This document shows positions 37,219-46,808 of a DNA stretch of 64,000 nucleotides, one piece after another (within the stretch, counting starts at the first letter, position 1; each line of letters begins with the position of its first letter). The stretch covers positions 1 to 64,000 of the forward strand of contig JBBISA010000015.1 in assembly GCA_037441525.1 (NCBI GenBank), read 5' to 3'. The notes under the pieces are model-generated. The model made no database searches, had not been told where the DNA came from, and saw only the letters and a program-made list of their open reading frames with translations. This DNA is from SKVR01 sp037441525. GTDB taxonomy: Bacteria; Bacteroidota; Bacteroidia; Bacteroidales; UBA7960. The position numbers and the translations under genes are program-made.

Positions 37219-39138
37219 TTATTTAAATAGCAGCTGAGCCATTTGATGAAGGCTGCGGCGCCAGGTGTGAAATTCGTGGGCTGTTCCTTCCGATACGTAT
37301 GAAACAGCATTAATACCGGCATCCGCTAAATTTGTCTTTGCTGTTAAGATGGCCTCAGGGCGCTCTTTGCTTCCGGAACTAAGGAACACGAGCTTTAATT
37401 TTTTATGTTCCTTAAGATCCTCCGGGTTGTATGCACCCCCGCTAAACAGCCCATAATATGAAAATACATCGGGCCTGTTAAGGGTAATAAGCCTTGTTTC
37501 AAAAGCACCCATCGAAAGACCTGCCATAGCCCGGTTTTCCTGATTGGCAATGGTTCTGAAGTTTGCATCTACATAAGGGATCAATTCGTCAATCAATACG
37601 GTTTGGAAAGGCTTTATATCGAAATTGCGTAAGCCGCCCCGTTGTATTTCATTGGTCATGCCGTAAGTCATTACAATTATGAAGGGTTTTGCCTTGCCCT
37701 CGGCGATAAGGTTGTCCATTATCAGGTTGGCACGTCCCTGGTTTGGCCAGGATGTTTCATTTTCACAGTAACCGTGCTGAAGGTACAGTACAGGGTACCT
37801 CTTCGATGTTTCCTGCTGATAACCGGGCGGTGTATAAATATATGCCTTGCGCGATGTATTGGTGCTGCCTGATGGGAAAAGGACTTCGTGCACATGGCCA
37901 TGAGGTACATTTTTTAGTGCGAAAATATCATCATCCGGGGCAGGAACATCAATACCGCTTCCCCATCTGCATGCACCAAAAAACATCATACTACCCGGAT
38001 CGGGCACTGAAGCGCCATCAATATTCAACTGGTAATAATGGAATCCAACATCCTGGGGGGCTGATTCGCCTGTCCATAAGCCATTTTCACCTTTGGTTAA
38101 ATCGTATTTTACTCCACCTATATCGAGCTGCACATAATTGGCATCGGGTGCAGCAATCTCAACCCGCACCCGCCCCTGCGAATTAACCTTTGGAAATTCA
38201 CGACCAGGCTGATTGGTTGAGGAGGGTCTGAAATCTTCAGTTGCCCTGATAAGGGGTGCGTTATCTGATGTTGCGCGAAGCTCCCAGGCAGGGATACTTA
38301 CAGGTTTAAATAGCATTTGCACATACTGGTACAGGTCATCTTTCCACACCTTAAAATCGTGTTGTCCATCGGGAATAACACGATAAATATGGGGAACTCT
38401 ATTATTAACAAGGTATTGGCTTGTGCGGCGGGAGAAATTGATGAGGTTGTCCTTATCACCACATGAAATGTAAAGCAGCTTTAATTGCTCAGCCGCCTTG
38501 CGTGTATCTGGCACCAATTCTTCGGGGGCTTTAGTATTGGGTGCCGATGAGAATCCTCCAACCCAGGCAAACTGATTAAGATTACCAAGTCCAAAGTTCA
38601 GCGACTGTCCGCCACCCATCGACAGGCCGGCAATAGCCCTTTGTTCGCGGTTTTTTATTGCAGGATATTTCTTTTCAATAAAGGGAATCAGATCATTGAG
38701 CAAATCTTTTTCGAAAGTTGCAAAAGCTTCAACTTTTTCCCTGTCAAAAATATTGCCTTCGGCCCGGTCATTGGCCATGGCCCTGCCATTGGGCATAACC
38801 ACAATCATAGGTTCCATTTTGCCCGCGGCTATCAGGTTGTCGAAAATAATGTGCGGCACACCACCGTTGTACCACTCGTTTTCGTCGCCACCAATACCAT
38901 GCAGCAGGTACAAAACAGGATACTTTTTCCGTTTTGTGAACCCGGGAGGGGTATAAACGCGGGCATTGCGTTTAACACCAACGGTTTTTGATTCGTAGGA
39001 AACAATTTCAATTTTCCCTTTTCTTATACCCTCGCGAGCCACATCAAAGCCATCAGGGGCAGCGGGTATGTTAATTTGTGTCATTCCCATTAGAGAGAAA
39101 ACAAGAATAATTGCCAAAGTAAAAATGGATCGTTGCAT
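37219..39138 (-). CDS. Tandem CE1 esterase (CE1 - E-set - CE1)
   Basis: This 639-residue secreted protein (signal peptide about 1-20) carries two complete carbohydrate-esterase family 1 domains. The first (about 35-280) has YLLHGIGGDENEW, nucleophile Ser173 in GLSMGG, Asp in SCGDKD (about 228-230) and His260 in DGQHDF. An E-set/CBM48-like domain (about 305-395, GREFPKVNSQGRVRVEIAAP) links to the second esterase (about 410-639) with YLQHGYCENETSW, Ser542 in GLSMGA and His in GTAHEFHTWRR. The C-terminal half (305-639) is highly similar to the whole gene at 56348. Two active sites with different loops suggest one feruloyl- and one acetyl-esterase activity, an inference. Confidence 0.92.
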   Translation of the reverse strand: MQRSIFTLAIILVFSLMGMTQINIPAAPDGFDVAREGIRKGKIEIVSYESKTVGVKRNARVYTPPGFTKRKKYPVLYLLHGIGGDENEWYNGGVPHIIFDNLIAAGKMEPMIVVMPNGRAMANDRAEGNIFDREKVEAFATFEKDLLNDLIPFIEKKYPAIKNREQRAIAGLSMGGGQSLNFGLGNLNQFAWVGGFSSAPNTKAPEELVPDTRKAAEQLKLLYISCGDKDNLINFSRRTSQYLVNNRVPHIYRVIPDGQHDFKVWKDDLYQYVQMLFKPVSIPAWELRATSDNAPLIRATEDFRPSSTNQPGREFPKVNSQGRVRVEIAAPDANYVQLDIGGVKYDLTKGENGLWTGESAPQDVGFHYYQLNIDGASVPDPGSMMFFGACRWGSGIDVPAPDDDIFALKNVPHGHVHEVLFPSGSTNTSRKAYIYTPPGYQQETSKRYPVLYLQHGYCENETSWPNQGRANLIMDNLIAEGKAKPFIIVMTYGMTNEIQRGGLRNFDIKPFQTVLIDELIPYVDANFRTIANQENRAMAGLSMGAFETRLITLNRPDVFSYYGLFSGGAYNPEDLKEHKKLKLVFLSSGSKERPEAILTAKTNLADAGINAVSYVSEGTAHEFHTWRRSLHQMAQLLFK

Positions 39139-39321
39139 CTGTCAGTAATTTTAGGTTTGTGAAAAATCAGTTTTTATATCCGTTATTAAAAAGCAAGATG
39201 GTTCTTTCGCTAAATCAATCAAGAGAATTATGTTTTGCTATGAATGAGAGGGTTGAACGGGGCCGAAATCATACAGCCCCTGATTATTTGTATACGCCTG
39301 AACATAAGGGTTTAGTTGTGG

Positions 39322-40236
39322 CTATTTTTTCTGAATCGCAGCTTTTTTCAAGAAAAAAGAGGCCATCAATTCAAGATAATCCTTTACCTGCACACCCGGT
39401 CCATGCCCACCACCCTCAATAATATGAAGTTGACTTTGCACCCCGGTATTTTTTAATGCTTCATGTAACATCACGCTTTGGCAATAAGGCACTACCCTGT
39501 CGTTGTTTCCATGGAAAATTAAGAATGGCGGTGTGTTGACATCTATATAGGTCATGGGGCTTGCAAGTAAGGTTTTTTCCTTATTTTCCTGAATCGGACC
39601 CCCGATATACAACGAGGCCGGCGATCTGGCATCGTTGTGAATAAAATCGGTGCCACCGCATGAATCCATTACAAGCATATTGGTGGGTGGAAACCATGCA
39701 ACTACCGCATCCACAGAACTGCTGGATGATGTAAAGCGACCAACAGTCCCTTCCAGATCGACGGTTTGATTTCCAAGGGTAAATTTTTTAGTGCTCCTTG
39801 TTGTGCCAGCCATAGCTGCCAGATTGCCTCCCGACGAACTGCCGGTAATGCCAATAAAAGAAGTATCGATTTTGAATTTTCCTGCATTTGCCCTTAAGTA
39901 TCTGATTACAGCTTTAATGTCATTTACTTGCGCCGGAAACAAAGCATCTCTGCTTGAGCGATGGTTGGGAACTACTACTGCAAAACCGGCATCGAGTAAT
40001 GTTTTGCCAATGGTCGGCAAATCAGCTCCTTTTGAACTGTTCGACATCCATGCACTTCCGTAAATTGAAATTACCACCGGATAGCTTTCTTTTTCTTGCG
40101 CAGGCAAATAAATATCCATGTTGTGGTAAGCCATGGTATCGTCGGCATAGTTTATATCCTTCCAGCATTTCGAGTATTGCTGGCCAAATGCACCAATATG
40201 AATCAATGCTAAAAATATCAGTAGAGTACTTTTCAT
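39322..40236 (-). CDS. Acetyl-esterase-like alpha/beta hydrolase
   Basis: A 304-residue secreted serine esterase. The longer frame starts with TTG at 40263; the ATG at 40236 begins a clean signal peptide (MKSTLLIFLALIHIGAFGQQ) and is preferred. The hydrolase shows the BD-FAE/HSL-like pattern: ISIYGSAWMSNSSKG near residue 60 as the oxyanion loop, nucleophile Ser in ITGSSSGGNLAAMAG, Asp in IFHGNNDRVVPYCQS and His in IEGGGHGPG. This type of esterase in xylan loci removes acetyl or feruloyl groups. The stop of the following thioredoxin-like gene's coding region begins a few bases upstream, so the genes are close-packed. Confidence 0.87.
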   Translation of the reverse strand: MKSTLLIFLALIHIGAFGQQYSKCWKDINYADDTMAYHNMDIYLPAQEKESYPVVISIYGSAWMSNSSKGADLPTIGKTLLDAGFAVVVPNHRSSRDALFPAQVNDIKAVIRYLRANAGKFKIDTSFIGITGSSSGGNLAAMAGTTRSTKKFTLGNQTVDLEGTVGRFTSSSSSVDAVVAWFPPTNMLVMDSCGGTDFIHNDARSPASLYIGGPIQENKEKTLLASPMTYIDVNTPPFLIFHGNNDRVVPYCQSVMLHEALKNTGVQSQLHIIEGGGHGPGVQVKDYLELMASFFLKKAAIQKK

Positions 40237-40259
40237 TGTTTCTAAATTTTGAATTCTGA

Positions 40260-42461
40260 TCAATTTTGTTGGTATTGAGGTAAAAGGTTGGCTAATTCAG
40301 ACTCTAAATTGTACATATTGAAATTATCGTTGATTACATGTCCATTTTGGTCGATGACCACATACCTAGGTATCCCATCGAATTTAAATAATTGTCTCAG
40401 ATAATTGAAATCATCATTGGAAATTCGGTAATTATTGGTTAGTGCCTGTTCTTTTACAAAATTGTTGTAATGGTTTTCGGGTGAACTACGTACGTCGGTA
40501 ATGAATACAAAATCGAAATCAGGGTTACCGGCATATTTCTCACGCAAATGTGTTGAATTTCTGATCCCTGAAACACAGGGACCGCAAGTTGTGGCCCAAA
40601 AATTTACAAATAATATCTTACCCAGGTGGGGCTCAATTATTTTCATAAAAATATCGGTGGCAATCCCTTCGGGTAAAGGAGTGGATTTTAGTTTTACCTC
40701 GGGATAAACTTTCATCAACAACCGCTCTCCTGACTGAGCCAGGTAAGGAGTTGTTATCCCCTGTCTTAAGAAATCCCAAAACCTGTGTGCAGCTTCTTTG
40801 GAACCGTAATTGGGGAAAGAAGTTGCTAATGACCGGATTTTCGCAATCTCATAAACCAGGTTTGGAGCAAGACCCAAATCTGATTGCATTATTGAGTCTT
40901 TAGCTTTCCATATTTCATTTTCATAAGCCATAAATGCCCTTTCCCGCTGAGGTATGATATATTTCTGTCCCCATTCCTGAATTGATTCAAAATACTTTTC
41001 ATTGAATTGCTTAATGAAAGCTTCCATGTTTTTTAGCATATCAATATCTTCCTGGGTCTTATCCATATTGTCCACAAGTTTCAGAAAACCAACTTCGGCT
41101 TCACTGAGATCAACACCTTTTTCAAGCATATATTCAAGCAGAAGTTTTTGAGGGATAATGGGTTTATCAGCTCTCTGGATAGCGATAGAATTTGCTGAAT
41201 TAAAAACCCTGCAGTATTCAAACCGATTGATAAATAACATGAAATCGCCGGTAACCAACAGGCTCCTGTCATTCAGATTCATTTGCAGCAAAAAATCGTA
41301 GTATGAATTGGGCACAGGTATCTTTAAAATCTCGTTGGTCATGCCTTCCCGGGAATTATATTCACGATACATCTCAAAGTCAAAAAGCTTTGTGGCATTT
41401 TTTACAATCACCGAATTGCGGATAATTGTTTGTGCCTTCTCTGATACATTGCTTTCTTCAAAGTATTTTTCAATGGCTTTGAGTTCAGCCGCAAGTGCAA
41501 GTTCATTCTCTTTTTTGAAATCCAATGGGGCCATCGAATTCACTTTTTCCATAAACCCTTCATGATTGGATTCCTGGACTGGAGCATTGCGGAGTTCATA
41601 ATTCAGTGAGGCCAATTTACCTCTGTATTCATTGTTGTTAAATTTATAGCGAATATTGCGTTTGCGATCAGCAATAAGCATCTCCTCCCCATCAATTATC
41701 ATGGCCAATGTTTGCCCGGGCTCCAGATAGAATTGGAAATCCCATTGACTGTTTATGTGAATCATATTATTCTGTGGCATCACCATGGGAATTTCCACAT
41801 CAAAACGCCCATCATCCTGAATCTGCAATACGATGGGGAAATCTTCCCGGGTTAAAGAATTTTTGGCATATATGATACCTGTTGAAAATCCCGACCTTGG
41901 ATCGTAGCCTTTGATGCAACCTATTAAACGCGCGGGGGTTTCATTAAAAAAATCATCCGATTGAAAGCTTCTCAAAGGTTCGGTGGTCGACTTTGCCAGT
42001 TCATCGGTGATCCATTTTTCGATTTCGGGTAGAATTGAAACTTTTGCCCTGGTACCAGCCTTGTTTTCATCAAGTGATACCCCAAAAATGTAGCCATGAT
42101 AGTCGATTTGGGCTACAGATGCAGGTATTGGCGGGAAAACCAATACCACAGAACTGTCGCCCGATTTGGGCATCCATAAATGCTTATTAAATTCTGCACC
42201 TTTTATATCCACTACTTTATACTTATTGCCGGTATTTATGTCGCGTATTGAAATATCATCGGTAAACATAACCCACCAACCCGGAATAAAATCGGAATGA
42301 ATGGTAAGGTAGGTAGCCGAATTGGTAAGTTTAATTTGCCTGATACTGTAAATTCCGGTGTTCCTGAACTCGTAATATGGATTAACGATGGTTTTCGGAC
42401 TTGTACAACAGGTAAAAACAACCAGCATTAGTATCGGTATAGCAGGAATGGGCTTTTTCAT
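40260..42461 (-). CDS. TlpA-like thioredoxin-fold lipoprotein with large N-terminal region
   Basis: This 733-residue lipoprotein (lipobox near FTCC, residues 15-19) ends in a thioredoxin-fold domain from about residue 600: ILFVNFWATTCGPC with the CGPC at 626-629, then FDGIPRYVVID containing the cis-Pro. The preceding 580 residues comprise a beta-rich N-terminal part and a helical middle, an arrangement common in Bacteroidota 'TlpA family disulfide reductase' proteins. Its redox partner is unknown. Placement between a xylanase and esterases is unexpected: it may maintain disulfides of secreted enzymes, or simply be a passenger. The signal peptide and CGPC predict action in the periplasm or at the outer membrane. 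Confidence 0.85.
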   Translation of the reverse strand: MKKPIPAIPILMLVVFTCCTSPKTIVNPYYEFRNTGIYSIRQIKLTNSATYLTIHSDFIPGWWVMFTDDISIRDINTGNKYKVVDIKGAEFNKHLWMPKSGDSSVVLVFPPIPASVAQIDYHGYIFGVSLDENKAGTRAKVSILPEIEKWITDELAKSTTEPLRSFQSDDFFNETPARLIGCIKGYDPRSGFSTGIIYAKNSLTREDFPIVLQIQDDGRFDVEIPMVMPQNNMIHINSQWDFQFYLEPGQTLAMIIDGEEMLIADRKRNIRYKFNNNEYRGKLASLNYELRNAPVQESNHEGFMEKVNSMAPLDFKKENELALAAELKAIEKYFEESNVSEKAQTIIRNSVIVKNATKLFDFEMYREYNSREGMTNEILKIPVPNSYYDFLLQMNLNDRSLLVTGDFMLFINRFEYCRVFNSANSIAIQRADKPIIPQKLLLEYMLEKGVDLSEAEVGFLKLVDNMDKTQEDIDMLKNMEAFIKQFNEKYFESIQEWGQKYIIPQRERAFMAYENEIWKAKDSIMQSDLGLAPNLVYEIAKIRSLATSFPNYGSKEAAHRFWDFLRQGITTPYLAQSGERLLMKVYPEVKLKSTPLPEGIATDIFMKIIEPHLGKILFVNFWATTCGPCVSGIRNSTHLREKYAGNPDFDFVFITDVRSSPENHYNNFVKEQALTNNYRISNDDFNYLRQLFKFDGIPRYVVIDQNGHVINDNFNMYNLESELANLLPQYQQN

Positions 42462-42654
42462 CTGTATATGGTTTTGGGGCTAATAATAACGACTTCGAAT
42501 ATACTTGAAATTATTATAATTAACTAAAAAATATAAAGTACAATACACTTTATTGCAGATAAAATACAACGCTTAAAACACAGATTTAATTCACTCTGCC
42601 TGCCTTGTTTATCGTTTCGATTTAAGCAAGAAAGGTTAATTTTAAATCTATTTG

Positions 42655-44985
42655 TTAATGCAAAATCAACTTCTCAACATAAATAGTATTGCGTGCATCG
42701 GTAATGCGGACAATGTATAGCCCCCTGCTAAGGGTGCTGGTATCAATGCTCACAGATTCTCGTTCAGAATGGCTGGAAAATACCACCAATCCGTTGCTGT
42801 TGTATATATGAATGTTGTAATTAGCGCTGCTGAACTCGATATTGACATTGCCGGCAGCCGGATTTGGATACACCCTAACCGAACCACTGTTAGCAATGGT
42901 AACTCCATCAACAGCAGTAGGTGCAGGATTTGCCAGAGCCACCGGTCCGAATGCCTTTGCAACACCACCATCGTAAGCTACTAATGAGCCGGGAAAATAG
43001 GATACCTGTAAAAATTGACCGGGTGTAACATTTCGGCTTAACTTAACAATTGCCCTGGTTTCATCGGCCGGGTCAATGGTTGCAGCATCAATGCCAATGC
43101 CTCCCGTGGAGAAAAACTTGAAATCGCCCCGGCGAATAGAATTGGCTTTTATGGGTTTATCGAATGTGAGACCAATTTTGCCCAACTCAAAGAGTTCTGC
43201 TTTAACCAGTTGTGGCCCTTTTATGCGGGCACTGGTTTCGTGTAGTTCGAAAATTGAACCGACATTAGCTTTTAACAAAGGAACTGTAAACTCCTTAACT
43301 ACCCCATCAAACTCAGCTTCGATAATATAGGTGCCATGGTAAGCACTAAAATTCAGTGGATCAGCATTGTTTATTTCAGCGTCGAAATTAGTTGCCCATT
43401 TGGTTTTTGTAAAATACAACAAAGTATCGGCGGCAAGTTTTGGCTTGCCGGCAGAATCGAAAAAGCCTGACCCTTCGCGCCATGCCCATCCATCCCTCAA
43501 CGACCAGTGGTAGAAACCTACAATAGAGGGGTGTGAGAATGCAATGGTGAGAACCATAATATAGTCCGCAGCCTGCTGTGCCTGGGTGAGGTTACCACCA
43601 TAATCATATTCAGTTAGTTTAATGGGTAAGCCTGTTTCGGCTAAAATATTCATGTTGTTAACCACTTCATTAATATTAGGCCTGCAGCAATCCCAGAAGT
43701 GTGCCTGCACACCAATACCTGTTACCGGTGCTCCGTTTTCCAGCATTTTTTTTACAAGGTCGCGGTATTCTCTCGACTGACCCCAGTTCAATTCAACATT
43801 ATAATCGTTTATATATAGTTCAGCTTCGGGGTCGGCAGAGCGGGCCCACTTGAAACTGTTCCAAATAATAGAGTCACCCACGGTTTTCCTGAGCCAGTCG
43901 GCATGGCCGGTTAAAGGCTCATTTATTACATCATAATCTTTTATGATGCCCCTGTACCTGGAAACATCGCGAATAACCCTCATTTTGCAGGTATCGGTGA
44001 TGGCCTTGGGAGTAGGCAAGCTTCTTACCCAATTGGGCATGGAATGGTTATCGTTGCCCCCCCACAACAAGGTGTGAGCTCTAAGGCTCCAGCCTACTTT
44101 TTGGGTCCATCGTACGGCATTTTCAAATGTTGTATAGTTTAATGTGGAATAATTTGGTTGAATACTGCTCCATTTAAATGAATTTTCATTAACCCCGGCA
44201 TTGAAGTATTTCAGCATAGTGGCCTTCCTCCAGTCATCATTGGTAGCAACTGTAATTACATCGGAGTCGAAATATCCAATTTCGGGCACATACAGGTTTC
44301 CGTCAGCGGTGGTTAATCCGGTACCCCCGCAATTTATGCGAAGGATGTTTTCATGGTTAAGTTCATCAACAACAATTCCTTTAATGGCAACATTATCTAC
44401 TGATGAACGTAGTTCAATTCTGAGCACGTTACTGGGTGCAATAATAGTAAGGGTGGTATCAACAGCTATGTTTCTGCCGCCAGCTACGGCATAGGTATCA
44501 AATTTTTCGAGAAATAATTCGTCATTAACTTTCACATCAAAAATTCGGGCATTGCTCCTGTTGTGAAAAATTTCGGCAAATTTCAGGGTAATTTTATATT
44601 CCCTGCCATTTACCACCGGAATGGCATAGGCCAGGAATGTGGCCCAACGTTCGGTACGGTATATCTCGGCATCAACTGGGGCCTGTACTGCCTGGTTGGT
44701 GCTGTAAGTGTTGCCCATGGTGGTTTCGGCCTGTTGCAGGTCGAAAGCTATCCCAAACGGGAATTCGTGCTTCTCCATACGCACGGAAACTTTTCCTGTG
44801 TAAGGATTTCCTTCTTTGTCAACAATTTTAATCCCGAATGTCCCTTTGCGCAGAATGTCAATACGCTGCTGGGCATTGTTGTACCAGGTAAGGTGTTGAG
44901 ATTGAGAAATGATGGGAGCACAGACGATAATTAAAATAATTGCCAGAGTCCTGCAATAAATTAAATTGGATTGGTTTGTTTTCAT
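42655..44985 (-). CDS. GH10 endo-beta-1,4-xylanase with permuted malectin-like insertion and T9SS tail
   Basis: This 776-residue secreted enzyme (signal peptide about 1-30) should cut the xylan backbone. GH10 barrel pieces: FPFGIAFDL (75-83), then after a break NDDWRKATMLKYFNAG with SFKWSSIQP (249-277), HTLLWGG, acid/base Glu356 in YDVINEPL and nucleophile Glu459 in IKLTEYDYGG, and 'GFYHWSLRDGWAW'. Residues about 92-238 are a malectin-like carbohydrate-binding fold inserted in the loop after the first strand. Its body (TYSTNQ ... RTERW ... FAEIF ... FDVKVND ... VDNVAIKGIVVDEL) comes first, and its normal N-terminal strand (RINCGGTGLTTADGN, 216-230) comes last. A SwmB-like domain (about 575-690) and a T9SS type A tail (VRVYPNPAAGNVNIEF to VEKLILH) end it. 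Confidence 0.93.
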   Translation of the reverse strand: MKTNQSNLIYCRTLAIILIIVCAPIISQSQHLTWYNNAQQRIDILRKGTFGIKIVDKEGNPYTGKVSVRMEKHEFPFGIAFDLQQAETTMGNTYSTNQAVQAPVDAEIYRTERWATFLAYAIPVVNGREYKITLKFAEIFHNRSNARIFDVKVNDELFLEKFDTYAVAGGRNIAVDTTLTIIAPSNVLRIELRSSVDNVAIKGIVVDELNHENILRINCGGTGLTTADGNLYVPEIGYFDSDVITVATNDDWRKATMLKYFNAGVNENSFKWSSIQPNYSTLNYTTFENAVRWTQKVGWSLRAHTLLWGGNDNHSMPNWVRSLPTPKAITDTCKMRVIRDVSRYRGIIKDYDVINEPLTGHADWLRKTVGDSIIWNSFKWARSADPEAELYINDYNVELNWGQSREYRDLVKKMLENGAPVTGIGVQAHFWDCCRPNINEVVNNMNILAETGLPIKLTEYDYGGNLTQAQQAADYIMVLTIAFSHPSIVGFYHWSLRDGWAWREGSGFFDSAGKPKLAADTLLYFTKTKWATNFDAEINNADPLNFSAYHGTYIIEAEFDGVVKEFTVPLLKANVGSIFELHETSARIKGPQLVKAELFELGKIGLTFDKPIKANSIRRGDFKFFSTGGIGIDAATIDPADETRAIVKLSRNVTPGQFLQVSYFPGSLVAYDGGVAKAFGPVALANPAPTAVDGVTIANSGSVRVYPNPAAGNVNIEFSSANYNIHIYNSNGLVVFSSHSERESVSIDTSTLSRGLYIVRITDARNTIYVEKLILH

Positions 44986-45013
44986 AAAGAATAATGGTTA
45001 AAGAGTATAGGCC

Positions 45014-45066
45014 AAAAAGCAGCCTTAAAGCATTTATATAATAAATTTCATTGAGCTGCTATTTTT
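45014..45066 (-). terminator. Possible terminator downstream of the 45271 GH43 gene
   Basis: On the minus strand AGCAGC (45060-45055) pairs with GCTGCT (45023-45018), flanked by A-rich and T-rich runs, with a long AT-rich loop that may itself fold. A T-run follows. The loop is long, so the call is tentative. Confidence 0.3.
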
Positions 45067-45270
45067 GATACCATTGCTCACCTATAATTACTCGTTTTTT
45101 TTATTATTTGCTGATGCAGTTTATTAGAAAACTGGATGGCAGAGATTGGCGTTAACCTGTTTTTTGGTAAAACGAAGGTTTATCTAACCCCGAATTTTCA
45201 TTAAAAGATATCTTTTTTTAAATGTATATATATAGTTTGTATTGAATCTAAACTTCAGCGTTTCCTGACT

Positions 45271-46644
45271 TTAATTTTCAAACATCCACCAGTCAAAATT
45301 TAAGAGTTGGCCATCTTTGCCCTTAAAGACCAGATAAAGATCATGTACGCCTTCTGCTCTTTTAACCCTTGCCGATTTTATAATCCAGTTTTGCCATCCA
45401 CCGGTACTGCCAGTTTTAAATCGGCCCAACAGGGGTCCATTTGTACTGCCCAGGCGGATTTCAATACTTCCGCCTTTGGTGGCCGATGCAACAGAAGCCT
45501 TAAACCTTCTGGCGCCCCTGCCAAAATCAACACTGCGAACTTTTATGTAATTGCCACTGGATATATTTGTTAGATAAACTCCTATATCTTTATCGGAGGC
45601 TATTGAGAGCCCTTCTGACCAGGCAATGGTTTCGGCTTCTACCCTCTGGAAAGGATTAAGGTTTGCGACACTTTTAAGGATACCCTCGTTGGTAGGAATT
45701 ATTGTTGGGAAAGTTCCATCGGGGTTGTATTGAAATTGTTCTACAGAAACTGACCGGTTGAATCCACCACCACCGGGTAGTTTCTCGTCGTGATAAAAGA
45801 AGTATGAATTTCCTTTATAGTCCACTATGCCGGGGTGATTGGTAAAAGCCAGTCCCGGATGTCTGCCCATGATTATACCCTGATAAGTCCAGGGGCCGGT
45901 GGGCGCTGGAGCTGTTGAGTATGCTATGTATTCGGGTACTTCAACTGCGGCAAAAACCATGTAGTATTTATTGCCACGCTTGTATAACCAGGGGCCTTCT
46001 TCGTAATTGGTGGTGTATCTTTCCTTGGGTTGCACTCTGGTTCCAAAAGCTTCAGGGGTCATTTGCGCGGGCACCACGCCATTATTGCCAATGGTGCGGT
46101 CTACAGAAATCATGTCTTCATTCAGTTTGGCATAATACAAATTGGGGTTGCCCCAATACAAGTATGCCTGGCCATCGTCATCAATAAAAACAGTGGGGTC
46201 AATATCATCCCACACCCGATTGCTTTCAACTAATCTGTGACCCAAAGGGTCTTTGAAAGGGCCATAGGGCCTGTCGGCAACCAATACCCCAATACCACCA
46301 CCATGCATAGGGCAATACAGATAAAACTTGCCATTGCGTTCAATGCATTGAGGTGCCCAGGCGCCGTTGGTTTGTGCGAACCATTCAAAATTCTTTAATG
46401 ATGCAACTACACCATAGGCAGTCCAGTTTACCATATCGGTGGTGGAAAACAACTGCCAGTTGTGCATAGTAAAAAAGTTGGATGTGGTCTGCTCATCGTG
46501 GGTGGTATAAACCCACAAGGTATCGGAATATACCATAGGAGCCGGATCGGCTGTAAACATGGTTTGCACAAAGGGGTTTTGCGATTTGGTGCTTAGAGAG
46601 ATTAAGCTCACTGCCAAAGTGGTTAAAAGTGTTTTCTTATTCAT
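45271..46644 (-). CDS. GH43 glycosidase with C-terminal CBM6, paralogue of the 10756 gene
   Basis: This 457-residue secreted enzyme has a signal peptide (about 1-22) and the GH43 triad Asp33 (TADPAPMV), Asp149 (DIDPTVFIDDDG) and Glu216 (YEEGPWLY). A CBM6 runs from about residue 330 (FQRVEAETIAWSEGLS) to 'NFDWWMFEN'. Domain order, length and most motifs match the gene at 10756-12138, showing an internal duplication within the locus. Differences in loops (for example QPKERYTTNYEEG against GRDGRQTSNYTEG before the acid Glu) may give different subsite preference. The likely activity is beta-xylosidase or arabinofuranosidase. Confidence 0.93.
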   Translation of the reverse strand: MNKKTLLTTLAVSLISLSTKSQNPFVQTMFTADPAPMVYSDTLWVYTTHDEQTTSNFFTMHNWQLFSTTDMVNWTAYGVVASLKNFEWFAQTNGAWAPQCIERNGKFYLYCPMHGGGIGVLVADRPYGPFKDPLGHRLVESNRVWDDIDPTVFIDDDGQAYLYWGNPNLYYAKLNEDMISVDRTIGNNGVVPAQMTPEAFGTRVQPKERYTTNYEEGPWLYKRGNKYYMVFAAVEVPEYIAYSTAPAPTGPWTYQGIIMGRHPGLAFTNHPGIVDYKGNSYFFYHDEKLPGGGGFNRSVSVEQFQYNPDGTFPTIIPTNEGILKSVANLNPFQRVEAETIAWSEGLSIASDKDIGVYLTNISSGNYIKVRSVDFGRGARRFKASVASATKGGSIEIRLGSTNGPLLGRFKTGSTGGWQNWIIKSARVKRAEGVHDLYLVFKGKDGQLLNFDWWMFEN

Positions 46645-46808
46645 GTATGAAGGGTTTAGATTTTTTAAAAATTTGCCATTTTAAGTTGAATCCTGAGGCC
46701 ATGTCCATAGTCTGATTATCAACAGCCGGTTCATAAACCATTATCCCGTTGCAGGAATAGACCATAATAATGGCTGCCCATACTCTGATGAATATAATAT
46801 TGCAATCA

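Noticed and set aside
40237..40263. Upstream TTG start for the acetyl-esterase-like gene
   Set aside because: Adds nine residues before a clean signal peptide and overlaps the preceding gene; the ATG at 40236 explains the protein better.
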